Shown: positions 53,394-61,258 of the stretch, one piece after another | How the letters are laid out: each line of letters begins with the position of its first letter | Numbering within the stretch: position 1 is the first letter of the stretch | DNA from: Streptomyces antimycoticus | GTDB lineage: Bacteria > Actinomycetota > Actinomycetes > Streptomycetales > Streptomycetaceae | Length of the DNA stretch: 64,000 nucleotides | Assembly: GCF_005405925.1 (NCBI RefSeq) | Contig: NZ_BJHV01000001.1 | Coordinates: forward strand, 6,138,001 to 6,202,000 | Direction of reading: 5' to 3' | The notes under the pieces: model-generated | Databases searched by the model: none | The model's input: only the letters and a program-made list of their open reading frames with translations | Told to the model about the DNA's origin: nothing | Made by a program: the position numbers and the translations under genes

Positions 53394-54802
53394 ATCCGCT
53401 CCGGCCGCCGCCGCGCCGCATCCGGACCGGCGGCGGCCAACTGCCGCCCTACGGTCCCGCTCCCCTCCCATGGACGCCTTACGGCGCGCAGGGTCAGATA
53501 CGCGGCCACCCCCAGGAAGGCGATGCCGACCAGCGGATAGACGGCGGTGAGGAGCATCTGGGCGGGGTTCTGGTGGAGTTCCACCCGGGTCGGCCTGCTG
53601 TGGGGCGCGTACCAGACCATGAAGGAACAGAACAGCAGCCCGGTCATCACCGTCCAGGCCGTCCAGCCCGCCGTGCGCCGCCGCACCGCCTCCACCGCGA
53701 GCAGCAGGACCATCGGGACGGCCCACACCCAGTGGTGCGACCAGGAGACCGGGCTGACCATGAGGGCGGTCACCGCACAGGTCAGGGCGGCCCAGGCGCG
53801 GGCGTTCGGCAGCCGGCTGTCGTCGGTGAGCTGGGCCGCGACCGCCGTGGCCAGGCCCACACAGCCCACCAGCGCGGCCGCCATGAGCCACCACATGCCG
53901 GGGTCGGGGGTGTGCAGGATACGGGCGAGCGCGCCCTTGAGGTTCTGGTTGCCCGCGCCCTCCACATCGCCGGGGCGGTCGGTCGCGAAGAGGACCTCGG
54001 TCCAGAAGCGCCGGGAGTCATGCGGCAGCGCCAGGGCCGAGAACGCGACCGTAAGGGCGAAGGCGGCGGTCGCGACGCCCGTGCGCCGCAGATGGTCGTT
54101 CCAGAAGCGCCGCCGCGGCAGTCGGCTGCCGGGCTCGCCTCCCCCCCGGGCCGCCCCGGCCGCCCACAGCCGACGGAGGCCGAGGAGTAGCCCGGCGAGC
54201 CCCAGGAAGACCACGAAGAGCCCCGGGGTCAGCTTGATCCCGGTGGCGATGCCCGTCCCGACCCCGGCCCAGCGGTGGCCCGCCCGGCGGGTCAGATCCC
54301 ACAGCACCAGCGCCGTGACCAGCGGATTGATCTGCCCGTAGCGCAGGGTCGTCCAGACCGGCTCACACCACACCGCGACAGCGGCCAGGGCCAGGACGGC
54401 GGCCGGTCGCGGCACCCGGGCGGGCAGATCGATCAGCCGCAGCGACAGATGGGCCACGGCGACCATCAGGCCGAGGTTGACGGCCGTCCCGAAGGTCCGC
54501 AGGAGGCCCGTGCCCATCACGGTCAGCGGGGTGAAGACCAGCGCCGCGAACGGCGGATAGGTATTGGGGAGATTGTGCTGAGTCGCCCGCATGTCATACA
54601 GATCCTGGGCATCGCGTACGGTCCATCCCTCGGCGCGATAGACCAGCAGATCGACCATCGACACCTGGGCGGCCCGCTGCGCGATCCAGAACCCGGTGAA
54701 GGAGAGCAGGCAGAAGACCGCCGCGCACAGTACCGGCCGGCGCGGTACGAAGGCGCGGGCCCGGTGGATCCGGGAGTCGGTGATCGTCTGTGTGGCGGTC
54801 AC
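53378..54802 (-). CDS. GT87-type polyprenyl-phosphate-mannose mannosyltransferase (membrane)
   Basis: About 474 aa with around ten transmembrane helices. The first cytoplasmic-exit block VDLLVYRAEGWTVRDAQDLYD with acidic catalytic-type residues and NTYPPFAALVFTPLTVMG, followed by RYGQINPLVTALVLWDL and TGIKLTPGLFVVF, are typical of the DUF2029/GT87 alpha-mannosyltransferases using polyprenyl-phosphate mannose (lipoarabinomannan- or glycan-building). GTG 54802 has GGAG 5 bases upstream; the longer ORF to 55162 is not convincing. Acts in the membrane with the sugar transferred on the outer face. Confidence 0.85.
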   Translation of the reverse strand: MTATQTITDSRIHRARAFVPRRPVLCAAVFCLLSFTGFWIAQRAAQVSMVDLLVYRAEGWTVRDAQDLYDMRATQHNLPNTYPPFAALVFTPLTVMGTGLLRTFGTAVNLGLMVAVAHLSLRLIDLPARVPRPAAVLALAAVAVWCEPVWTTLRYGQINPLVTALVLWDLTRRAGHRWAGVGTGIATGIKLTPGLFVVFLGLAGLLLGLRRLWAAGAARGGGEPGSRLPRRRFWNDHLRRTGVATAAFALTVAFSALALPHDSRRFWTEVLFATDRPGDVEGAGNQNLKGALARILHTPDPGMWWLMAAALVGCVGLATAVAAQLTDDSRLPNARAWAALTCAVTALMVSPVSWSHHWVWAVPMVLLLAVEAVRRRTAGWTAWTVMTGLLFCSFMVWYAPHSRPTRVELHQNPAQMLLTAVYPLVGIAFLGVAAYLTLRAVRRPWEGSGTVGRQLAAAGPDAARRRPERIYARG

Positions 54803-55097
54803 GGGGGCTCCAGAGGTCCCTGGGACCGCGACTCGGTCGGGGCGGGTCGACGAGTCGGGTCCGGGGGTGGTGCGGTCGGGGGCGGTTGGCTCGGACGGCC
54901 GTCCATCGTACGTTCCGGATGTGGACGGCAGGTAGAGGAGAGATTGCCTGGACAGCGTGGATCTCCCGATCGTCACCCCTGCATCACGTTCCACTTCCGC
55001 CCGGCCGCCGGGGATGGGCCGACCGTAAGGCGGCCGTCCCCCGGGGCTGTCGGCCGTAAGACGCCCGCCCCGGGACCGTCCGCCGTAAGGTGGGCCG

Positions 55098-55733
55098 GTG
55101 CCAGCCTCAACCGCCGTCATACGTGATGCGACCCACACCGACCTGGGCGCCATCGCCGCCATCTTCAGCCATTACGTCACCGAGACCGTGGTCACCTTCG
55201 AAGAGGTCCCGCCCACCGTCGACGACTGGGGGCGGCGGCTGGCGGACCTGACGGAACGGGGGCTGCCGTTCCTGGTCGCCGAGGTCGCCGAGGTCGCCGA
55301 GGTCGCCGAGGTCGCCGAGGTCGCCGGTGACACCGGCCGTACGGTCCCCGGAAACACCCGCAGTACGGTCGCCGGATACGCCTACGCCGGGCCCTGGCGC
55401 CCCAAGCCCGCGTACCGCCACACCGCCGAGGACGCCATCTACCTCGCCCCCGGCCGGACCGGCGCGGGGCTCGGTGCCGCGCTGCTCGGCGCCCTGCTCA
55501 CCCGCTGCGCCGAGGCGGGCGTACGGCAGGTCGTCGCGGTCATCGCCGACTCCGGCAGCGACGCCTCGGCCGCCCTCCACCGGCGCTTCGGCTTCACCCC
55601 GGCGGGCACGCTGGCCGGTGTCGGCCGTATGCACGGACGCTGGATCGACACCCACCTCATGCAGTGCGATCTGAGCACCGGCACGGACCCGCAGACGGAA
55701 CCGGGCCGCCGGTCACCCCACGTCGGGAGGTGA
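55098..55733 (+). CDS. GNAT acetyltransferase, phosphinothricin-acetyltransferase-like
   Basis: A 211-aa acetyltransferase resembling Pat/Bar and YncA: AVIRDATHTDLGAIAAIFSHYVTETVVTFEEVPP, then YAYAGPWRPKPAYRHTAEDAIYLAPGRTGAGLGAALL (acetyl-CoA loop) and VGRMHGRWIDTHLMQCDL. Acetylates a small amine such as methionine sulfone or phosphinothricin analogues. Between beta-4-type strands the chain carries an AEVAEVAEVAEVAEVAG run from 9-bp repeats, so its length may vary among strains. Start GTG 55098 has no obvious ribosome site. Confidence 0.84.
   Translation: MPASTAVIRDATHTDLGAIAAIFSHYVTETVVTFEEVPPTVDDWGRRLADLTERGLPFLVAEVAEVAEVAEVAEVAGDTGRTVPGNTRSTVAGYAYAGPWRPKPAYRHTAEDAIYLAPGRTGAGLGAALLGALLTRCAEAGVRQVVAVIADSGSDASAALHRRFGFTPAGTLAGVGRMHGRWIDTHLMQCDLSTGTDPQTEPGRRSPHVGR
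55275..55326 (+). repeat. Five tandem 9-bp repeats GTCGCCGAG within the GNAT gene
   Basis: Units start at 55275 and run to 55319, plus a partial copy. They encode Val-Ala-Glu triplets (VAEVAEVAE). Confidence 0.9.
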
Positions 55734-55745
55734 CCGGCGGCCCGG
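55701..55745. terminator. Perfect 17-bp stem-loop overlapping the GNAT 3' end
   Basis: CCGGGCCGCCGGTCACC (55701-55717) pairs with 55729-55745 over an 11-base loop. The GNAT stop codon lies inside the right arm. It separates the GNAT from the convergent symporter gene. Confidence 0.8.
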
Positions 55746-55769
55746 ATCGTGGCCGCCGCGCGGAGGGCG

Positions 55770-57341
55770 TCAGTCCGTGGCGCCCGCGACCGACTTCTGG
55801 CCGGCCGCGCCCTGCTCGGGCTCCGACAGTGCGGCACTCGCTGAACCCGGCCCGTCGTCATCCGAGTTGAGCGAGGCGAGGATGGCATCGCGCTCCGGTG
55901 TGTCCTCCGGCTTGATGTAGCCGACGACGATGAAGAGCACGAGCGAGACCGCGAGCGGGATGGAGATCTGGTACTCCAGGTTCACGCCTCCGTCGATCGC
56001 GTCGTTGATCGGGTAGTTGACCAGGTAGAAGGCGACCAGCCCGAGCGCCCAGCTGACCAGCGCCGCCGTCGGCCCCGACTTGCGGAAGGCGCGCAGCATG
56101 CCCAGCATCAGCGGGATCGCGATCGGCCCCATCAGCCCGGCGACCCACTTGATCACCACAGTGATGATGTCGCCGAAGAAGTCCGAGTTGACCTGGGTGG
56201 CGATGGCCATGGACAGGGCGAGGAAGAGCAGCGTGGTGTACCGGGCGGCGAGCAGCCCGGTGCGGGAGGACCATTCCCGGACGGACTTGAAGATCGCGGG
56301 CATGATGTCCCGCGTCACCACCGCCGCGATCGCGTTGGCGTCCGAGGAGCACATCGCCATGGTGTGCGAGAAGAAGCCGACGATCACCAGCCCCAGCAGA
56401 CCGTGCGGCAGCAGATGCTCGGCCATCTGGGCGTAGGAGTCAGCGGGCTTGTCCGTCTTGATGATCAGAGGCGCGACCCACATGGGGAAGAACAGGACCA
56501 GCGGCCACACGAACCACAGGACGGCCGACAGGCGGGCCGAACGCTTGGCGGAGTGGGCGCTGTCGGTCGCCATGTAGCGCTGCGCCTGGTTCCACATACC
56601 GCCGTTGTACTCGAAGGTCTTGATGAAGAGGTAGGCCAGCAGGAAGATCAAGGTGTACGGGCCGACGGTCGGCTCGTGGTGGCTGTCGGGGAGGTCGTCC
56701 CAGACGGTCCAGAAGGTGGAGAAGCCGTCCAGCTCATTGAGCACCGCGATCAGCATCGCGATGCCCGCGATGAACTGGATGATGAACTGGCCGAGTTCGG
56801 TGAGCGCGTCGGCCCACAGTCCGCCCACCGTGCAGTAGATGGCGGTGACCACGCCCGTGATCAGGATGCCCTGGTTGAGCGAGACGCCGGTGAAGATGGA
56901 CAACAGGGTGGCGATGGCCGCCCACTTGGCACCCACGTCGACGATCTTCAACAGCACCCCGGACCAGGCCAGCGCCTGCTGGGTGGGGAGGTTGTAGCGG
57001 TTCTTCAGGTATTCGAGCGGTGAGGCCACCTTCAGCTTGCTGCGCACCCGGTTGAGGCGCGGAGCGAAGAGGTTGGCGCCGATCGCGATGCCGATGGCGA
57101 TCGGGAAGGACCAGGTGACATAGGAAGTGATGCCGTATTGGTAGGCGATGGCCGCGTATCCCGTGAACATCACCGCGCTGTAGCCGGACATGTGGTGCGA
57201 GATGCCGGACAGCCACCAGGGCATCTTGCCGCCGGCCGTGAAGAAGTCGCTGACGTTGTCCACACGCTTGTGCGACCAGAGGCCGATGCCGACCATGACA
57301 CCGAAGTAGCCGATCAGTACAACCCAGTCGAGACTGTTCAT
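55770..57341 (-). CDS. Sodium:solute symporter family transporter
   Basis: A 523-aa SSS-family protein with about 13 hydrophobic helices: SLDWVVLIGYFGVMVGIGLW, VSDFFTAGGKMPWWLSGISHHMSGYSAVMF with the sodium-site residues, KWAAIATLLSIFTGV and FFSHTMAMCSSDANAIAAVVTRD. The GGKMPWW and HHMSGYSA blocks place it with the sugar/myo-inositol and related SglT-like branch. Cytoplasmic tail is acidic and Ser-rich. It starts next to a 313-base AT-richer gap with a dyad. Substrate not determinable. Confidence 0.86.
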   Translation of the reverse strand: MNSLDWVVLIGYFGVMVGIGLWSHKRVDNVSDFFTAGGKMPWWLSGISHHMSGYSAVMFTGYAAIAYQYGITSYVTWSFPIAIGIAIGANLFAPRLNRVRSKLKVASPLEYLKNRYNLPTQQALAWSGVLLKIVDVGAKWAAIATLLSIFTGVSLNQGILITGVVTAIYCTVGGLWADALTELGQFIIQFIAGIAMLIAVLNELDGFSTFWTVWDDLPDSHHEPTVGPYTLIFLLAYLFIKTFEYNGGMWNQAQRYMATDSAHSAKRSARLSAVLWFVWPLVLFFPMWVAPLIIKTDKPADSYAQMAEHLLPHGLLGLVIVGFFSHTMAMCSSDANAIAAVVTRDIMPAIFKSVREWSSRTGLLAARYTTLLFLALSMAIATQVNSDFFGDIITVVIKWVAGLMGPIAIPLMLGMLRAFRKSGPTAALVSWALGLVAFYLVNYPINDAIDGGVNLEYQISIPLAVSLVLFIVVGYIKPEDTPERDAILASLNSDDDGPGSASAALSEPEQGAAGQKSVAGATD

Positions 57342-57499
57342 GTCCCCTCCAGGGGTCCGCCATATGAACGGGAGCGCACTTCGCCGCGACGTTCGTCATG
57401 GGCGGTTCCCCCGAGCGGGAGCGGGGTACTTCCGGGATTGAACCGCTCGTTCGGGTGACCGGTCAAGGGTTCTAAGGGTCACGAGTGTGAACACAGATC

Positions 57500-57526
57500 A
57501 GAAAGAAGAACGAATTTACTCTTTCT
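57500..57526. promoter_or_regulatory. AGAAAGA-N13-TCTTTCT dyad in the 313-base symporter-SDR gap
   Basis: Arms 57500-57506 and 57520-57526 are perfect 7-bp complements enclosing an AT-rich core (AACGAATTTAC). The gap 57342-57654 otherwise shows no gene. It may be an operator for the symporter or act in the SDR 3' region. Confidence 0.4.
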
Positions 57527-57654
57527 TGACCTGACGGGGCGTTGTCGTTCGCATGCTCGTGAACCCACGATGAGCGGGCACTTCGTCAGACGCACGCCCA
57601 CCGATCGATGGGTCGTACGGGAGCGGGATCCCGAAAGGCCGGACAGGAGTCGCG

Positions 57655-58437
57655 CTAACGCATCAGCTCACCGGCGTTCACCAGCAGCGACTGTCCGGTG
57701 ATCGCCCGGGCCCGGTCGGAGGCCAGGAACACCGCGGCCTCCGCCACATCCCCGTCCGTCGCCAGCTCGGGCAGGGCCATCGCGTCCGTGAGCCGGGCCA
57801 GCACCTCGGCCTCGCTCACCCCTTCGGTCTGTGCCGTGAAGGCCACATACGCGCGCACCGGCGGCCCCCACATCCAGCCGGGCTGCACGGTGTTGACCCG
57901 TATCCGGTGCGGACCCAGCTCGCGCGCGAGCGCGTACATGGTGGAGGTCAGCGCGCCCTTGGAGGCGGCGTACGCGGTCTGGCGCACCTTGGTGGGGGCG
58001 GCGGAGGACGACTGGGTGCCGATCAGCACGACCGAGCCGCCGTTCCGTTTGAGCGCGGGCAGGCAGGCGCGGGTCATCCGCAGCGTCCCGAAGAGATTGA
58101 TGTCCACCACCCGGGCCCAGGACGTGAAGTCGGCGTCCTCCAGTCCGCCGAAGTGGCTGTCCAGCGCGGCCACATGGACGACGGCGTCGATCCGGCCGAA
58201 GCGGTCCAGGGCGAGCGCGGCGAGGGCCTCGCACTGCTCCTCGTCCGCGATATCGGTCGGCCGCCAGGCGGTGCGCTCACCGCCCGGATCGACCTCCTCC
58301 GCCACCTTCGGCAGCCGCTCCTCGGTCCGCGCCCCCATCGCCACCCGCGCCCCGTCCCGGACGCACGCGGCCACCACCCGGGCCCCCAGCCCGGGCCCCA
58401 CCCCGGAGACGACGACGGTCTTGCCCTGCAGCGGCAT
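57655..58437 (-). CDS. Short-chain dehydrogenase/reductase
   Basis: Classical SDR of 260 aa: VVSGVGPGLGARVVAACV at residue ~8, VVHVAALDSHFGG in place of NNAG, the active-site block VLIGTQSSSAAPTKVRQTAYAASKGAL (Ser, Tyr-x3-Lys) and PGWMWGPPVRAY. ARTEERL after beta-2 suggests NADP(H). Diverges from the unknown gene at 58622; both starts have their own CTGAC dyads (58455 and 58593), so the pair belongs to the regulon of the 9-41 kb genes even though 20 kb away. Confidence 0.87.
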   Translation of the reverse strand: MPLQGKTVVVSGVGPGLGARVVAACVRDGARVAMGARTEERLPKVAEEVDPGGERTAWRPTDIADEEQCEALAALALDRFGRIDAVVHVAALDSHFGGLEDADFTSWARVVDINLFGTLRMTRACLPALKRNGGSVVLIGTQSSSAAPTKVRQTAYAASKGALTSTMYALARELGPHRIRVNTVQPGWMWGPPVRAYVAFTAQTEGVSEAEVLARLTDAMALPELATDGDVAEAAVFLASDRARAITGQSLLVNAGELMR

Positions 58438-58454
58438 GGCGGCACCTCCCGTGT

Positions 58455-58469
58455 CTGGCGTCGCGTCAG
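58455..58469 (-). promoter_or_regulatory. CTG(G)C-N5-GTCAG operator upstream of the SDR
   Basis: CTGGCGTCGCGTCAG has one arm mismatch and lies 17 bases before ATG 58437. The spacer GTCGC equals that of the partner site at 58593. Confidence 0.7.
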
Positions 58470-58592
58470 GTTAGGGGTGCGGCCCTCAGATGGCCAGAGT
58501 GCGGCAGCGGTCCGGCTCCGGCGGAAGGCCACTCCCGGCCGTGCGGCCGCCGTCCGATTCCGCGCACTTGATACCGGCAGCCCCCTCCCCAA

Positions 58593-58607
58593 CTGACGTC
58601 GCGTCAG
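58593..58607 (+). promoter_or_regulatory. CTGAC-N5-GTCAG operator upstream of the 58622 gene
   Basis: CTGACGTCGCGTCAG has perfect arms and ends 14 bases before ATG 58622. TAAACC then lies 7 bases before the ATG, and GGGGG almost touches it, so the mRNA is probably leaderless. Confidence 0.78.
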
Positions 58608-58621
58608 CTAAACCTGGGGGC

Positions 58622-59449
58622 ATGACAAGCGACGCGTACGCGGAACTGGCCTCCGTCGGCCCGTACGGAGTGCGCCCGGGGCATGCCCTGATCACGATGG
58701 TCGAGCCGCATCCGGGCCATGAGTACGCCTACAACCGCTGGTACGAGGACGACCACTTCATCGCGGGCGCGATGGCCATGCCGTGGATCTACGCGGGCCG
58801 CCGCTGGGTCGCCACCCGTGAACTGCAACTGCTGCGCTATCCGGAGAAGTCGGCGATCGCCCAGCCGGTCACCGCCGGCTGCTACCTCTCGGTCTACTGG
58901 CTCACCGAGGGCCGCTACGCGGACCATATGCGGTGGACGGTCGGTATCAACAAGCGGCTGCTCCGGGACGGGCGGGTCTACCAGGACCGTACGCATGTCT
59001 TCACGGCCTTCCAGGACCACGAGGCCACCGTCTACCGGGACGGGGCCGCCGGTCCGCGCGACCACCACGCGCTGGACCACCCCTATGCCGGGCTGGCGCT
59101 GGAGGTGATCGAGACCGAGGGCCCGGAGCAGCGGGAGGAACTGCTCGCGTGGCTCCGATCCAGACATCTGCCGCGCCGGCTCGCGGGTTCGCCCGCCGCG
59201 ATGGTCACGGTCTTCCGGCCGACCCCGCTGCCCTCGGACCGGATGGCGTATGTGAAGCAGGTCGAGGGGGTCGACACCCGGCTGACCCTGCTCTGGTTCC
59301 TGCAGTCCGATCCGCGGGAATGCTGGGAGCGCTGTTTCACCGGTCTCGACGGCGAGGTGGCCGATGCCGGTCTCGGCCGGGTGGAATTCATGGCGCCGTT
59401 CATTCCGACGATTCCCGGTACAGACCAATACGTGGCAGAACTCCGCTGA
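58622..59449 (+). CDS. Uncharacterised protein, possible dimeric alpha/beta-barrel
   Basis: A 275-aa cytoplasmic protein I cannot place in a named family. Two halves look related: ALITMVEPHPGHEYAYNRWYEDDHF with a WYEDDHF block, and a later AMVTVFRPTPLPSDRMAYVKQVEG followed by TLLWFLQSDPRECWERCFTGL. The N-terminal strand plus NRWYEDDH resembles EthD/ABM-type ferredoxin-like folds that act on aromatic or steroid-like compounds. It is controlled by the regulon dyad. ATG 58622 is chosen, since longer in-frame starts run through the operator. Confidence 0.72.
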   Translation: MTSDAYAELASVGPYGVRPGHALITMVEPHPGHEYAYNRWYEDDHFIAGAMAMPWIYAGRRWVATRELQLLRYPEKSAIAQPVTAGCYLSVYWLTEGRYADHMRWTVGINKRLLRDGRVYQDRTHVFTAFQDHEATVYRDGAAGPRDHHALDHPYAGLALEVIETEGPEQREELLAWLRSRHLPRRLAGSPAAMVTVFRPTPLPSDRMAYVKQVEGVDTRLTLLWFLQSDPRECWERCFTGLDGEVADAGLGRVEFMAPFIPTIPGTDQYVAELR

Positions 59450-59482
59450 AGCCGCGACACCGGAATGCGCCGGAAACGCCTA

Positions 59483-59522
59483 GAGCCCTCTCGGCAGGGA
59501 CGGCGACCGGTCGAGAGGGCTC
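59483..59522. terminator. 11-bp perfect stem-loop after the 58622 gene
   Basis: GAGCCCTCTCG (59483-59493) pairs with CGAGAGGGCTC (59512-59522) across an 18-base loop, between the plus-strand unknown gene and the minus-strand DUF397 gene. Confidence 0.7.
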
Positions 59523-59582
59523 GGGTACAGGCTTGCGGCCCTGCGCCGCCGACCGCGCTACCGCGGCCGGGTGTCAGGTAAA

Positions 59583-59792
59583 TCAGCCGAGGTCGAAGGC
59601 GCCACGGCTGACGTCGGACACAAAGGCCGACCACGATGCGGGGGCGAAGCTGAGCGTCGGTCCCTGGGGGTCCTTGGAATCGCGCACGGCGATCTCGCTG
59701 GTGACCGGGGAGGAGATTTCCACGCAAGCGCCGTTTCCGGCCGAGTACGAGGATTTCACCCACATGCTCGTCTTTCCCTGCTGAATGGACAC
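59583..59792 (-). CDS. DUF397 small protein, partner of the upstream HTH regulator
   Basis: A 69-aa DUF397 protein. WVKSSYSAGNGACVEISSP and VRDSKDPQGPTLSFAPASWSAFV are the family signature. GTG 59792 has GGAG 5-6 bases upstream; ATG 59765 is an alternative. DUF397 genes commonly lie beside HTH/DUF5753 regulators of the WhiJ/BldB-linked type that set developmental and antibiotic timing. The HTH gene is 193 bases upstream on the same strand. Confidence 0.85.
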   Translation of the reverse strand: MSIQQGKTSMWVKSSYSAGNGACVEISSPVTSEIAVRDSKDPQGPTLSFAPASWSAFVSDVSRGAFDLG

Positions 59793-59985
59793 GATTGCTC
59801 CGATGCTTTTTGTTGATGAGACCCGCCCCCGTTTGGAGGCGTCACCGACGTTACTCGGCAACATCGTCTGGAAAGCGGGCCATTCACTCGACCGGATGGC
59901 ATATTCCCGTGGCCCCTTCCGCAGCACGGTGCGGAGGTGTATCTTCCGCCCCTCATCTCTCGCACCGGAGCGTTCCCGTCCCCCG

Positions 59986-60879
59986 TCAGTCCGCCAGGGC
60001 GGCCTCGCCGTCCTCCTGGTGCCGGCGGGCGTGTTCCTGGGCCATCTCGGTGATGAACTGGCGGCTCTGATCCGCGTTCAGCGCCTGGGCCCGCAGATGC
60101 TCGTACATCATGCTGTAGCTCTGCACATCGCTGAGCTTCTCCAGATACAGGTCGCTGGTCACGCCCTCGAGATAGACGACGCTGGTGTCCGACTCGTCCG
60201 AGAACTCCAGGATGGTGAACTGCCCGCTCATCCCCGGATGCGACCCCATGTCGAACGGAAGCGCCTGGACCGTCACATGGGGCTCGTGGCTCATCCGGAC
60301 CAGATAGTCGAGCTGATCGCTCATGATCTTCGAGTTGCCGACCACCCGGCGCATCGCCGCCTCGTCCACGACCGCCCAAAGCCGCAGCGGGGCCAGCGGA
60401 TCGGTGATCCGCTCCTGGCGCCTGAGCCGGACCTGGACCCGCTGGGCGATCTGGTCCTGCGGGGCCTCCGGGAGGGCGCCGCTGATCACCGCCTCCGCGT
60501 AGTCCGGTGTCTGCAAGAGGCCGGGGAGCACCTGGGGTTCATAGACCCGCAGGGACGCCGCATCCGTCTCGAAACCGATGTAGACGCTGTACGGCACATC
60601 GCCGAAGGCGTTCCACCAACCCTGCTGGCGCGACTCCTTCGCCATTTGCATCAGGGAATCGACCAGCGCCTTGTCCTCCACCTTGTAGGTGCGGCACAGG
60701 TCGCGCACATCGCGCTGGCTGATGCTGCGGCGCCCGTTCTCCAGTCGGCTGATCTTCGACTGGGAGACCATCAGCTCCTCTGCCACCTCCTCCGCCGTCA
60801 TGCCCTTCTCCTGGCGGAGTCTGCGCAGCTCCTGGCCCAACCGGCGTCGCCGGACAGTGGGGCCGACGTTCGATGTCAC
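59986..60879 (-). CDS. XRE-type HTH regulator with DUF5753 (WhiJ-like)
   Basis: About 297 aa. The N-terminal Cro/CI helix-turn-helix (LGQELRRLRQEKGMTAEEVAEELMVSQSKISRLENGRR) is followed by the DUF5753 domain (YEPQVLPGLLQTPDYAEAVI, RLWAVVDEAAMRRVVG, VTVQALPFDMGSHPGMSGQFTIL). GTG 60879 (VTSNVGPTVRRRR) has GGAGG 10 bases upstream. Pairs with the DUF397 gene downstream. Such systems regulate sporulation or antibiotic production in streptomycetes; the target here is unknown. Confidence 0.88.
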   Translation of the reverse strand: MTSNVGPTVRRRRLGQELRRLRQEKGMTAEEVAEELMVSQSKISRLENGRRSISQRDVRDLCRTYKVEDKALVDSLMQMAKESRQQGWWNAFGDVPYSVYIGFETDAASLRVYEPQVLPGLLQTPDYAEAVISGALPEAPQDQIAQRVQVRLRRQERITDPLAPLRLWAVVDEAAMRRVVGNSKIMSDQLDYLVRMSHEPHVTVQALPFDMGSHPGMSGQFTILEFSDESDTSVVYLEGVTSDLYLEKLSDVQSYSMMYEHLRAQALNADQSRQFITEMAQEHARRHQEDGEAALAD

Positions 60880-60999
60880 AGGACGTGCACCTCCGGCTTC
60901 GTACTGCTGATTTCTGCTGTTCAGCAGCCTGCCACTACCGGACGGGGGCGCGCTGGGAAATGGCCGCACAAAGGCGGCCGCACCACGGTGGACGAACGC

Positions 61000-61058
61000 G
61001 CGCGCGGGGCGGTGGGACGGCCGGTCGTCCAAAACGGCCGTCCCACCACCCCGCGCGC
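61000..61058. terminator. 24-bp stem-loop in the HTH-GPP34 gap
   Basis: Arms 61000-61023 and 61035-61058 pair at 23 of 24 positions around an 11-base loop ending AAAA. The 379-base gap 60880-61258 shows no gene; the structure lies 200 bases after the GPP34 stop and 120 bases before the HTH start. Confidence 0.6.
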
Positions 61059-61258
61059 TTCAGCGGCTCCCGAACCGGGTCAGTGGGGACTGCGGTGCGG
61101 TCGGTGGAGCGTGAGTGGTGCTCGGTGCCGCCCGGAGCCGGACGGTGGCGCTCCGCCCCGGACGGTGCCGGGAACGGTCTCCGCCGCCCCGCTGACGGGC
61201 TGCTGGTGCGTTCGACGGGCGGTTGTACGTGGTGGTGCGGTAGTGCCCCGAAGGGGCC

